NCBI GenBank assembly: GCA_963575745.1
Contig: CAUYUJ010001448.1
Span: 64,001-128,000 of the forward strand
Direction: 5' to 3'
Length of the DNA: 64,000 nt
Source of the DNA: Prorocentrum cordatum
Lineage: Eukaryota; Sar; Dinophyceae; Prorocentrales; Prorocentraceae
Made by a program: the position numbers and the translations under genes. Shown here in pieces: positions 39,869 through 50,959 of the stretch; the stretch's first letter is position 1, and each line of letters opens with the position of its first letter. The notes under the pieces were generated by a model. That model worked only from the letters and a program-made list of their open reading frames with translations, was not told the origin of the DNA and did not search any database.

Positions 39869-40612
39869 TCATGGCGGGAGGCGCGGCTCGATCGGCTCAC
39901 CAGGCCGCCGCTTACGCTCCCTCTCAAAAAGTGCAGTGGCAGCCGCACCCCCCTCTTCAGCAAGGATGCGCCTGGCTTCTATACGCTGTTCGAGCGCGAA
40001 GCCGAAAATGCACCAACTATTACGATGATCATCCCGCTCGGGACTCCGATGCGCGTGCATCAGCCACGCAGCGAGCAGGCCTAAGGGCCTGCCCTGCTCA
40101 AGGGATTCAGCGGACGCAACGCTCGTCCGAGTGAGCCTACACCTGTTACCGTCATGCGTGTGACGAGGGTGCTTGCATACGCACTCGTAGTTACCACTTG
40201 CATAATACGAAATCGTACCCCATCTGAAATCCACTGAAGCGAGGACAACACCTGGCGCGAGATCACTGTCTACCAGACCAGGGCCAACCGTGTCCGTTAT
40301 AATGTCTACGGCGTCGTCCCCTTCAAGGTCATCGTCATCTTTCAAAAGAACACATACACCCCCTCCAATGTGAGATTCATCTGCGTCCGCTCCGCCGTCG
40401 GCCGCGCCGCGGGGCTTCTTCTGATTAGGTGGCTTCGGCCATAACTGGTACGTGTTCGCAGAGCGAGCCTTGACAACCTGAGTGCTAATATCGAAATCCA
40501 GTGAGCGTCGGCCATCAGATACAAGCGTGTAGAACCTGACATGCCAGAGCACACCAGGGCCCCTATCCAGCGAGTTCAGCACTCCCCAGTGCGACTTGAC
40601 GATCGAAGTCCC
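39869..40612 (-). CDS. Terminal exon, unknown dinoflagellate protein
   Basis: The frame opens after a CCCAG at about 40613-40617 and reads TSIVKSHWGVLNSLDRGPGV, LWHVRFYTLVSDGRRSLDFD, then an acidic region with GGGVCVLLKDDDDLEGDDAV. A possible zinc segment follows (NYECVCKHPRHTHDGNRCRL), then GRPLGLLAAWLMHAHRS, and the stop at 39869. The composition is convincing, but I recognise no family. It is collinear with the minus-strand exons at 43.7-50.3 kb and may be the last exon of the same gene, or a separate one. Confidence 0.6.
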   Translation of the reverse strand, partial: GTSIVKSHWGVLNSLDRGPGVLWHVRFYTLVSDGRRSLDFDISTQVVKARSANTYQLWPKPPNQKKPRGAADGGADADESHIGGGVCVLLKDDDDLEGDDAVDIITDTVGPGLVDSDLAPGVVLASVDFRWGTISYYASGNYECVCKHPRHTHDGNRCRLTRTSVASAESLEQGRPLGLLAAWLMHAHRSPERDDHRNSWCIFGFALEQRIEARRILAEEGGAAATALFERERKRRPGEPIEPRLPP

Positions 40613-43600
40613 CTGGGATCTAACATCAACTCACACGGATACACACGCACCCCAGCCCAAACCAAATGCACACGTTACCAGACATTGTGAACAATTGCAC
40701 AAATCAAGCACACAATATTTCCAAAACAAATGCAACGTGGTGTCATTCCATGTGGCCAGCGCCAGAGAAGCCGAGCACGCACCAGGTTCCGAGCCCGTGG
40801 GGGGATCAATTCGACCTCGAAGGGTTGGTTGGGGTATGGGGTTATGTTCGGATTAGGACGTTCGCATCAGGGCTAAGATTGTATGGTAGATCTGCGCAAG
40901 GTGTTTAACGCTCAGGCAAGGCCCCCGACACATATCATAACCAAAAAGGGCCAGGCATCTGAAATCTGAAGACGAAGGCTTCAAACAATGGCAACGCACC
41001 TGTTTCAGCTACCAGTCAGTACACGGTAATGTCATAGCATTCAAGTAGACAACCATACTCACCATCCTGCCCCATCCCTAGACCTCAGCCACAAGACCCG
41101 AACCGTAAACACCCAACCACTACCAACCATAATCGTAATACCCTAACCATACCACTCTGGCCCTGAGGCCCTGTCCCTAATACCCTAATACCCCAGACTC
41201 AAAGACCAGAGCCCTAGAGCACCGTAAGACTGTACGACCTTAGCCTGAGACCAAACACTAAAGCCCAACCCCTCGACACCCTAACCATAAGCTTTATGGC
41301 CAATCACGCCCCACCCCTAAAGACGTCATCCCGAACACGGGGAGCCACACCCTGACACACTAACACGGGCAACCAACACCGAACGCCCGAAATTTATGAA
41401 TCCCACCACCCTCCAACATAACACCAGAGAGATCCCGAGCAACATTATCAAACGTAACCACTAAGCACAAGCATTGCATGCAACACTCACCCCTACACTT
41501 TTTACCAGAACACCCTCAGCACATAGCCACGCCACAAGAATTCGATCCCCAAACAATGCTTGCACCTATGGCTCACTCCTCAGACAGTGCCTGCCCTTAG
41601 GTCGCAGTACCCGAACAGCCAACCTGCCAACCAACCTGCTAACCAACCTGCCAACCAACCAACCACGCCCCGAAAGCGCCCATCAGCGGCCACTCCTGCC
41701 TTACGCGCCCCCTATTTCTCCAGGGGCCTCAGGCAGTGTGCGGCGTCCGACACCTATGGTACTCGCCCCCCATCTCCAGGGGCCTCCCATGGTGCGGATC
41801 TGGGCTGATGGGGCCGCGGCGCGCGACGGGGCCCCGCGTGGCCAACCAACCAACCGAACCAGCCAAACAACAGATCCAAGGAATGTCAAACAACCGACCG
41901 ATCCAACAAACCAGCCTGCCAACCAACTAACCCAACCAACCAGCCCAATCAACCCGCCAACCAACCAACCAACCAAACAACCAACCGACCGCCAACAACG
42001 GAAACGGAAATACGCATGGGTCGCATGTTGGTTTAGGCCCAGACGTGCAGTCCTGCACATCAGATGGGGTTACCGCCGTTGGTCTCCCAAGAGTTCGCGG
42101 CCCTTTCTGCGCCATGTTCTGGGGGCACGGCCAACCAACTTGCCAACCAACTTGTCAACCAACCAGCCGACCAACCAACCTCCCAAAACAAACCTGCCAA
42201 CCAACCTGCCAAACAACATACCAACCAACCTGCCAACCAACCAACCAACCACGCCCCGCAAGCGCCCATCAGCGGCCACTCCTGCCCTACGCGCCCCCCT
42301 TTCTCCAGGGGCCTCAGGCAGCGTGCGACGCCCGACACCTCTGGTACGCGCCCCCCTCTCCAGGGGCCTCCCATGGTGCGGATCTGGGCTGATGGGGCCT
42401 CGGCGCGTGACGGGGCCCCGCGCGACCAGCCAACCGAGCCAGACAACCAAGTCGTCAACCCACGAATCCAACCAACCAGCCTAACAAGCAAACCATCCAG
42501 ACATACAGCCCAACCAGGCAGCCAACCATCAGCCACGACAGCGGCGAGATAAGATAACCCGCCGCTCTAGGCACATCGAGGCCACACCGGGGCGGGGGGC
42601 GGGGGGCGGGCAATGACCATGCCACCACCAGGCCCACAAGAAGAGACCATTGGGAGCCAACGCCCTTTTCGACACACCCCGCTGCGCGGGTCGTCGACAT
42701 CGGGGCGGCGGGGCGGCAGATAGCCTATGACCATCTGTGAGAGGTTGGCAACAACGCATGGCTCAGACACGCCCATGTCAACACCGAAGCAAATATCAGA
42801 CAGCGCGGCAAGTGAGCGAGCGCGCGGGCATCCCAGTCGGCGCCATTTCCACGCACCCAGAAATACAATCTCGAAAGGTCTCCCAGAAGTACCTCACCCC
42901 TTCCTCCTCCTCCTCCGCCTCCTCCTCATCATTCTCCTCCTCATCGTCACCATCACCCCCGTCGCCCTTCCGTTGCCTTTTGGGCACGCAGTGCGCCGTA
43001 CAGGGCCGAGAGATGTTGGTGTCCAGGCTCCTGGCCGTTAGCATTTTGGCCTATTGAGGTATGGTCTTCAGGCCATGGTCTGAGAGCTAGAGCCTCGCGC
43101 GAAAGGGCATTATTGATAGGGGCGTTAAGGGCTATGTTCGCTGGCGCGATGCTCTTCATGACTTGTGTGCTAAAGTTTGGCATTGTGATTTGCACTGGTC
43201 TGTTTGGGCGTTGAGGCCAGGGTCGCACGGTTCTAGCGGTCATTAATTGGGGCGTTCGGTTTAAGGCATTGATGTTGAGGTTACATCATACACGTCAGAG
43301 TTCTATTGGTAGGGCACGTTCTTCGTCCAACTTATAACTTAGGGCACCTGCTGGAGAGCTCGGGCGCCCTGCCTGCACATGGGGGGCAGGGGCGGAGGGG
43401 TGGGGTCACATGCCATGCAAGAGGAAACCTGAAACGATAACGACACCGACTGCGACTCAACCAGTCAGGTCTTTGCTGGCCTTCCGCCCTGCGGGCCTCG
43501 CGGGAGCCTCCTGGTGCCATATTTTGGACGGTTTGGAATTGCGGGCGCCTTTTTTTGTGGATGCCATCTGTGGTGTTGCATGGGCCTCCTGGGGTGGCCT

Positions 43601-43681
43601 CTTGGAGCAACGTTGGGGGGCGCAAACCAAAGAAGGGTGGATGGGAGGACCTCTTATAGAAGGTGTCTGATTCCACGCCGC
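40613..43681. other. Long intron or spacer with repeats
   Basis: 41060-41480 is C/A-rich with scattered CCCTAA words. 41600-42540 is an ACCA repeat with a large internal duplication (see its entry). 42900-42960 is a CTC run. 43040-43340 is G/T-rich. I see no coding exon. Confidence 0.4.
41600..42540. repeat. (AACC/ACCA)n array with an internal ~200-bp duplication
   Basis: Runs of CCAACCAACCTGCCAACCAA flank two near-identical copies of a ~200-bp block, at about 41655-41865 and 42243-42445. Shared phrases are GCGCCCATCAGCGGCCACTC, CTCCAGGGGCCTCAGGCAG and GGTGCGGATCTGGGCTGATG. The spacing is about 587 bp. Confidence 0.85.
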
Positions 43682-44090
43682 TCAGGTGCCTGGGGTGCGT
43701 GCGAGGGAAGGTTCGTTATTGGGGGAAGGGGGGCTGTCCTTGAGCACGTACTCGCCGACGTCGTCCAGGTCCCTCTTCAATATCATGCGCTGCAGGGTCG
43801 GCCGAAAGGGGGTGATGCTCATGTGGCTGAAGTGGTACCACTGCCTCTCGGGCAAGACGTGGTCGCCGCGCTCAGCGAGGGCCCAGGGGTCGTCGGTGAG
43901 CGTTGGCACAAGCTGAATAACAACCCACCGATGTTTCAATAGCACGCAGTCGGCCTTCCGAGACACGTTGAACTCCGTCTTTATGGCCCGAAGGAAACAA
44001 TTTCGAAACGTGCACAGGTCGTTCCCAGATGCCGAACACAGACAAATTCCAACTAATGAGCATTGGGGACGAGTGAAGCCACCCTGGGCG
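43682..44090 (-). CDS. Probable internal exon, unknown dinoflagellate protein
   Basis: The minus frame reads NDLCTFRNCFLRAIKTEFNV, SRKADCVLLKHRWVVIQLVP and RQWYHFSHMSITPFRPTLQR, LKRDLDDVGEYVLKDS. After DS the frame becomes low-complexity, so the exon probably ends near 43740 at an unclear donor. It is collinear with the exons on either side and its function is unknown. Confidence 0.55.
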
Positions 44091-44099
44091 CTGGGCCTC

Positions 44100-45150
44100 T
44101 GAATGTCGGGGACCTTATCGCATTTACTCCACTCGATCATCTTGCACCGACTCTGGAAATCAGCCAGCCCTCCAGACAGAGGTGGCGGAAGATCTCGTTA
44201 TGTCAACCTTGTTTCCCTTCAAGGGGGCCCCCAAACCCCCGACGCCCGCCCTCCCCTGGGCATTCAAGGAAGGGCGGGGTTCGGGGGAGAGGGTTGGGAC
44301 AGGGCGGGGAGTGAGGGTGATGGCGGCGCGAGGCGCCCGATGGCTTTGGGGCCAATATTGCCCCCCAGAGGGCCCCAAGTAGCCAGAGATGGCTTCGAAC
44401 ATGGCTGGCACCAAGTAGCCCAAGACCACATATTGCTATGCATTGCTCCCAACGCCCAACGCTGCTCTACGAGGCCCGCCCCGATACGGCTCACAATCAC
44501 CACGGAACCCCCGAGGCCCCAGAGAAGCCGTCATTTTTCCCAACGCCTGAAGAAAACGCCTGAGCGTCGGGCCCAAGCTGGCTGCAATATGGATCCAAGA
44601 CAGCCCAACGGGGTCTCAAGAGGAACCCCGCCCGCCCCTCCCCCTACACCCCTCCCCTCCCCTCCTCTCCCCAGGTGGCCCCAAAACGGCCACGAGAACG
44701 CCAAACAGCGCCACGATATCGCCTCAAGAGGGCATGCGTTTGGCCTCCGACGAGGGGGGGAGGGCGGGAGGAGGCAGGGGGCGCAGCCGAATATCCTTTT
44801 TGTCTGACCGATTGCTTCCAAGTCCGACACACGAAAGCCCCCGAAGGCCTCGATGGGAGGGGCGCGGGAAGGGGTGCAAGAGACCCTGAATCGATACCCT
44901 CTAAGGGCTTCCATACCACACAAAGGGCGAAACCCTAAACCCTAAAAGGGTATCTAAGCTTGCCCAGCAGGGCAGCACGATGACCCCAGAGGTCCACAGG
45001 ACATCAGGAGGCCCATCGAAAACGGTTGTAATGGCTCGTGCGGTTGGATCACGCCGTCGTGTCCGTCGTCGTTTTCGTCATCGCGTCATTATCCTCACCC
45101 TTCGCGTTGCCCTTCCACCTCCTCGCACTCCCACCTCATCATCATCATCA
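44100..45150. other. Intron or spacer
   Basis: Pyrimidine and C/A-rich sequence with recurring CCAAGATGG/GCCCAAT-type words and a (CAT)n run at 45138-45190. AACCCTAAACCCTAAA, a two-unit TTTAGGG telomeric repeat, is at 44931-44946. Confidence 0.4.
44930..44946. repeat. Interstitial telomeric repeat (TTTAGGG type)
   Basis: AAACCCTAAACCCTAAA on the plus strand. TTTAGGG is the plant-type telomere unit also used by dinoflagellates. Only two to three units are present. Confidence 0.6.
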
Positions 45151-45227
45151 TCATCATTGTCATCTTCATGCCAACATCACGCTCATCATCATCCTCCGCG
45201 TCATCGCACGTTCCGATGATAACTGCT

Positions 45228-45600
45228 GACGTTCCACTGGTGCATTCCATACTTCTGCGCTTGCCTGATTGAAGCCGTCCACCTGGGCATGATTTCTCGA
45301 CGGGCTGGCGGGAGACGCAAAGCGTTTTGAATTAATGAGGAAGCCTTTTTTGAAACTACCAGATATGTTCTTTTTCCCGTGGGCGGTGATGCCCGCGCTG
45401 ACGTCCACAATGTCCGACGTCGGGGGGTTGAGGGCCACGTCGGACAGGCCCGCGCTCGGGTACGTGCGCAGCTGCCGCCTCTGCTCCTGGAGATGGGGCG
45501 CCACATCTGAGACCAGGCGGTCCAGTGCCAGCGACCCTTCTGAAGAGTGAACGCGCGCTTGTCCAATCGTGTGGCCCCTGAGGACCTGCCGCCCCGAGCC
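45228..45600 (-). CDS. Probable internal exon, unknown dinoflagellate protein
   Basis: The minus frame reads GQARVHSSEGSLALDRLVSD, VAPHLQEQRRQLRTYPSAGL, DIVDVSAGITAHGKKNISGS and DGFNQASAEVWNAPVERQQ. A CCTCAG upstream is a possible acceptor. Both GCAAGC (after CAATCAG) and GTATGG are possible donors near the end; GC donors are accepted in dinoflagellates. No family is recognised. Confidence 0.5.
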
Positions 45601-45704
45601 GCGTCGCCGTCGCCCGTCCGCCGGCACCGCCGCCCCTCGCACCGCGGCTCGACGGGGCAGCAAGGGCGCCGCTAGACGCCAAGCCCGACCCTGCCCCCCA
45701 CAAA

Positions 45705-47160
45705 TCAAACACATTCAAATGTATAATGGTTGATCGGGGCGGTGGCGGCTCCAGAGGGCGCGCGTTCACTCTTCCGACCTTGCTCTGAAGACCAGCGCTG
45801 AACTGCCTCGTCTGCAGCGCGAACAGCGGCTCGTTCACGAGCGGACGATGCCCGCATCAAGCCCCTGCCAGCAGCATGCGCAGCCTGAATCGTGGACGTG
45901 TCGGCAACCTGAACGGCGAGAGCGATGGCGGTCTGCTGCGCTTGGGGCTGGGGCGCCATTGCCAAAACCCCTTCAGAAGGGTCGGGCATCGGCAACGCCA
46001 ATGACGCGGTCAGCGACGCCTGGTCCTGGGCGGAGCGCTGCAGCCGACGCACGTCCCTCGACTTTGCGCCGAACGAGGACGCGCCCTGGTAGCCCTCCCT
46101 GTGCCGTGCCGTGGCAGCACTGGCAATCTCCACCTGCGCGGCGCTCATGGCCGCTCTCCCGCCAGCGTTGTACTCCGCCGAGAGAGCCGCGAAGTCAGCT
46201 CGACCATTGCAGCCCAATCGCTTCAAGCGGACAAACAAGCGCCACAAGCCGCCCCCGCCGCGAACTGGATCAGGGTCGTCATCGCTGCTATCACCATCGG
46301 CCTCGTCCAAGGTAGGTTCGCCGAGATCTGTCCACAGGTTCAGCCCCGCGGCTCGACGACGCCAGCAATCGAGGACCCAGAGGGCCTGCTGGTAGACGAT
46401 GTCGGTGGGATGCGTCTGCAATCCAGCTGCTCTGAGCCGCCTGTTGATGCTAGCGTGGATCGACTCCAGGTCCATGATCGTGAGCCTCGCGTGCCGAGCC
46501 AAGTGCCTGCAACACAGGACCGCTGCCTCGGCAAAGTACCCACCGCGAGCGGTCGCGAAGTCCCTGTGGAGGACGCCGAACGCGCCGAGGAGACAAGCGG
46601 GCATGCTCATGAGGCGCTCTGCCAACTCGAAGTCGGGGTCTCCGCCATCGCCGCCAAGGTCCAATCGAAAAGTTTCGAACGGCTGGCGACGATGGCGGGC
46701 GTGCATCTCCTCTTCGAATACGCCAGCGGCTCCAGACAATAATCGGAACGCGTAGCACGACAACCTCAGCGTGCGCCAACTCGGTCTGATAATGGTATCC
46801 CACATCACGGGCTCAGTCATGATCCAGCACACCTTCCTCGTGAATTCTGATTCCATGGCGCAGCTGGCAAGGGTATACAGTGGCAAGAGATTGAAATCGG
46901 CGCGAGGTCCAGATAAAGGGTCGATGCCAGTCCGTATGATCTTCTTTCTGGTCTCAGCGCTGAAGAGGCCGTACTGATGAACCATGAATGATCTGAGGGG
47001 CTCGGAGCACTGGCGAACAACGATGACCTTCTTAAGTGGATCGGTTGCCAACCATCGGGCCGCCTCGACCCTGTGCTTCTCCACGTCTCCGCGACGAAGG
47101 AACTCAGCGGGCCGAGGCGGCGGAGGCTCCGCGGTCCACACAGCGACGGCGTCAGCAGAC
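45705..47160 (-). CDS. Large exon, unknown dinoflagellate protein
   Basis: A CTAG at 47161-47164 is the likely acceptor. The frame then runs about 485 residues: VEAARWLATDPLKKVIVVRQ, FNLLPLYTLASCAMESEFTR, YAFRLLSGAAGVFEEEMHAR, HLARHARLTIMDLESIHASI. A short acidic linker follows, then FVRLKRLGCNGRADFAAL and an Ala/Gln-rich end. If spliced to the next exon, a GTGTTTG near 45715 would be the donor; otherwise it stops at 45705. The N-terminal half looks like an all-helical fold. Function unknown. Confidence 0.65.
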
Positions 47161-48589
47161 CTAGCGGGCGGGGTAAAGGCGGAACGGGGCGTTGATTAGG
47201 TGAAGGGGGGAAGGGGCATGCGGACCCCTTCTAGTGGCCCCACCTAGTCGTCACCATCGCCACCATCAAGTCAGCACAACCATCATCATCATCATCAGCA
47301 TCATCATCATCATCATTAGTATCATTCCCCTCACCCCTCCCCCTCCCCCTCCATACGCACACACACGCTCCTGCCACACATGCTCCTCAACCTTTCCCCC
47401 TCTCCTCACCCTGCGGCACGCTGGGGGAGCATGGAGACGAGGGGCGTGGCCATGGGAAGGGAGATGGGGCGAGGGTCAGCGCCCTCTCCCCAGGTGGGGA
47501 GGGGGAGCAGGCGAGAGTGACGGGGAGGATATGGCGGATGAAAGGGTGTGGGGAGGGGGAGGGGGTTGGGGCGGGGGGTGATGGCCTTGGGGGGATGGGC
47601 AGGTGGATAAAGAGGGGCAGGTGGACCTCTCGCCGCCAGCATCGCCACCGCGCACCAAGCGAAATATCCACCTGCTCTTGGAGCATGCGGTGCGTTGCGC
47701 CGCCCATCGCCCCACGTCCCGTTTCGGCTGGGCGGGGGGGGGGGGGGGGCTCGCCCAGCCAGTCCTTAGGTCTGGGCTGCGGCCGAGCAGAGCGTTCAAG
47801 CTGACCCCAGATTGCTCCGACGGGTGGACCAGGATATTTCAAGATTGCCTCCAAGATGGCTCAATACGGCACACCGTCGCTCAGTATGGCGGCCAAAACC
47901 AAGAGGCCCCACGGCTGTTCCAGAACATGTGCAAGCAGCCGCGGGGCCCCTCGAAGATGCCCTGGGATGCCACCGTCGGCCCAAGACCTGAAGCAATTCC
48001 ACGTCATGTGCATTCTCGCCTGCGCGCTTCCGACGGGCCCCAGTGTCCTCAGTATGTAGTAGGGGCCCAGAGAAGCCCAATATGGCCAACGACGGCCCTA
48101 AGACGGCGCCAATGCAGCACCAAGAACACCCATTGGCCCCCAAGAATGCCCCAAGAAGCCAGTACCAAGAACCAATGCGGATGGGGGATGGATGAAAGCG
48201 GCCCGCCGCGTTGAGCCACAAGGCCCACGATAGCACCCGATACGTTTCCCAGAGCGTCCAAGGTTTATTTGAAAAGGCACCAAGTGGGCCCCGAAAAGCA
48301 ACCACATGCTTCCATCAATGTCCACATGTTGCTCTAAGATGCATCCCATGGGCCCCAAGAGGCTCGCGGGCTGAACATGTCGTGAATGCCACTGCGCTTG
48401 AATTGTCGTCGTCGGTGTCGTCGTTGTCGTCGTTGTCGTCTCTCTCTCACGCACTCCTGAATCATGATCCTCCTCCTCCTCATCCCGCACGTTCGCCACC
48501 CATTCACTTCTCCGCGCTCCCATCCCCCTTCATCGTTCCAAATATAGCTGCTGTCCTCTATTTGTTTCACTGCATGCTTTCGAGCGCAC
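47161..48589. other. Intron or spacer with (ATC)n and (GTC)n runs
   Basis: ATC repeats at 47270-47320, a purine-rich region at 47400-47600 with a long G-run at 47737, and TCG/GTT repeats at 48405-48450. No exon is seen. Confidence 0.4.
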
Positions 48590-49172
48590 CTGGGACAGGA
48601 AGTCTGGCTGGGCATCGTTTCTGGATGGGCTTACGGGGACACGCGAAGCGCCAAGACTTCTGGACGCCAGTCCAAAGAGGCCCTCCATCAAGATGAACCT
48701 GTTCTCGGCGGCGTCGCTCTGGTTCCAGCGGTTCCTGTCGACGATGGGGACGTTTGAGCTGAGCAGCAGGGTGGTCAGAGCACTCGTGACGCACTTCCTC
48801 ACGTAATCCTCGTCGACCGCGGCATCGAATGGCACCCAGACGTCGACGTCGTCGGTCTTCGTAGGGTCGCCGTTCGGGAGGTAGATGAGCGACAAACCCT
48901 TTGCCAGGAAGTGTCTGTCACCTCGGAGCGCCAAGCACATAACATGTCTCATGTATGGGCGCGATCCCGCTGGCGGTCGGCCTCTCCTGATCTTGATCTT
49001 CTCGCGGGGCAGTGATCTGAGAGCCCTCTGCGCTTTGACGCGGTTGTTGTTGTCATTCATGACAAGCCCCCAATGGATCATTCCTTTCACCACGTCGTCA
49101 TCAACCATTGAGTGCATATGCCTTTTTATTTTGGCTGCTATGTGGCTCTCGCAATCTAGCTCCAGACTCGAC
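48590..49172 (-). CDS. Second exon or shifted frame of the leader-tagged gene
   Basis: The frame reads SSLELDCESHIAAKIKRHMH, SMVDDDVVKGMIHWGLVMND, PREKIKIRRGRPPAGSRPYM, DDVDVWVPFDAAVDEDYVRK and RFILMEGLFGLASRSLGA. It continues the preceding exon with a one-base shift near 49160. A CAG|GTGCGC at 48590-48585 is a good donor; an alternative GTAAGC lies about 35 nt earlier. Function unknown. Confidence 0.6.
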
Positions 49173-50286
49173 CAACCAGCACCTCGCCGACGGAGTATAT
49201 CGTTCTCAGCTTTCGGGTTGGACTTGCGCCATCGAGATTTGTATGTCGAATCTCCTGGGCAAACGGGGCCACGTACTCTGACGCTGCTTCTCGCAATCGC
49301 CAAGCTTCCACTAAACATTCAGCCGCCGTGCTGTCCATGTGCTGCAGCAGGTTGATTGTGTTGCCACTGATATCCCACCATGATCCATCGCGGCGGTCTC
49401 TAACAAGGATGCCGAAGTGGGACTTGCTCTGCAATATCTTCTGCTGCGTCGCTGCCTCCACTGTAGGTCTCACACCCATGGCCTGCAAAGAAGGCGGAGC
49501 CAACGTAATAGCAGACCCAGGGCTAACGCCACCCACATCGACAGGCACAGCATCAACAGGTGGACCATCGTCGAAATCGCGGCGGCCGAACTTCACCGGG
49601 GTCTCGTCGTACTGGTCGATGTCGATGTATTGCACGTGTTCAAGGTGTGGCGACATGCTCAAAGCTCGCTCGATGCGGGCGCGATGGTCTCTGTCGTGCA
49701 ACAAACAGCTTTCCGCAGCAAAGACCAACAACGAATCCAAAGCCCTTGAATCAAGAGGTGCACGCTCCTCCTGGACAATCTTGCTCGCCACGTGGCCCGT
49801 GTCTTCGTCGAGGTACCTGCTGATAGCTGCAGCGTTGGCATTCTGGGCATCTGTGAACGAACCTGACGTGCGCAGCGAAGTGCAGGTACTCTCGGCGATC
49901 CGAAAAAAAGGCGTGATGCGAGCGGCACTCAATCTGGCGTCGCCCCCCTCGCACGCCGTCGATGGAAGCGCGGCCAGCTGGTCCTGCAGCGCACGCGGGC
50001 GACCGAGCCTGGCCCGTTTGGCGCGGAGGACCTCCCTCGCATCCGCCAGCTGCTCGGCGCGAGACCGACGAGGGCCCGCAGCGGCAGCCGCCGCGCCGCC
50101 AGGGGGCGGCCTCTCGTCTGCACGACGGCGGCGCCGTCGAACAGGAGCAGGCGGCGCGGCTATGTCCGCGTGGCCGCCGCCTGCGCCGCCATCGGCGGCT
50201 GGCTCGCCATCGTCGGATGCCCACGGATCGCGATCCACGTGGGCGTCGGCATCCGCCCACGGGTCGGCGGCGCCACCCGCATTCAT
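49159..50286 (-). CDS. First exon of a leader-tagged large gene, unknown function
   Basis: The ATG at 50286 lies 32 nt after a spliced-leader relic, which fixes the start (MNAGGAADPWADADAHVDRD). An acidic, then basic, disordered ~120 residues is followed by a globular region: AARITPFFRIAESTCTSLRT, SLLVFAAESCLLHDRDHRAR, VQYIDIDQYDETPVKFGRRD, ILQSKSHFGILVRDRRDGSW and AECLVEAWRLREAASEYVAP. I believe related proteins with a YDETP-like motif are widespread in dinoflagellates, but I know no function. A one-base shift near 49160 leads into the next block. Confidence 0.65.
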
Positions 50287-50318
50287 GCGGGGGCCGCCGA
50301 CCGCTTGCCGAAACTCGG

Positions 50319-50344
50319 CTAGAGCCAAAATGGCTATGATACGG
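50319..50344 (-). other. Relic of the dinoflagellate spliced leader
   Basis: The minus strand reads CCG, a five-base insertion-like TATCA, then TAGCCATTTTGGCTC and TAG. Fifteen bases (50322-50336) equal the leader core exactly. It lies directly upstream of the ATG at 50286. Confidence 0.8.
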
Positions 50345-50373
50345 AGGCACGCGGGGGTGTAAAAAAACGAAGG

Positions 50374-50605
50374 CCTCGAAAGAAGAACTCTCGTCGCCAC
50401 GGCTTGATCCGCCCTTCGTCGTCGCCGCGGCTGGATCCGCCTCGAGCGCTCTCGTCGCCAAGGCTGGATCCGCCTCGAGCACATCTCGTTGCCACGACTG
50501 GATCCGCCTTTCGTCGCCACGGCTGATTCTGCTCTCGTCGCCGTGGATGGACTCGCCTCCTCGTCGCCGCGGCTGGATCCGCCTCTCCCCGCTGTCGCGT
50601 CGCGT
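50374..50605. repeat. ~25-35-bp motif array (GTCGCCACGGCTGGATCCGC), about 7 copies
   Basis: Copies of CTCGTCGCCACGGCTGGATC with small changes are joined by variable spacers (CGAGCGCT, CGAGCACAT). It sits just upstream of the spliced-leader relic. The same motif is found at 39572-39665, just beyond the last exon of the series. Confidence 0.85.
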
Positions 50606-50950
50606 CGGTTGCAATGGACGTCGTGTTTGTATATTGATTAGTGATGTTGTTCGTCGACGTCGCGTTGCATCGTGTTTTCATGATAATGCTCAAACCGCGC
50701 TGGTGTTGTCCAACCTGCTTTCCGATTAATAACTAGCCCGTCGCCGTTTATTCAGACACAACACGAAACAAATATTGGTTGACACCGCGGCAGTATGGTA
50801 ACACTTTCTTGGGATTCTGGCGCGCGCGCGACGAGTACAGGCACACAACATTCGACACTTTTTCTCACACTCTCACGCACTTCATACGAAACACTTTCCT
50901 GACACCTTCCACTACACTTTTTGTGGTTTATTAACGTAACAGTCTGCAGA
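50606..50950. other. Spacer
   Basis: AT-richer than its surroundings. It contains complement-strand words of the 11-bp satellite (CACTTTTTCTCACAC, ACACTTTCCTGACACC). Confidence 0.4.
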
Positions 50951-50959
50951 GGACTTACA

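Noticed and set aside
43035-43056. Third spliced-leader-like sequence on the plus strand (CCGTTAGCATTTTGGCCT)
   Set aside because: It needs two indels and mismatches at the 3' end, and no reading frame starts after it.
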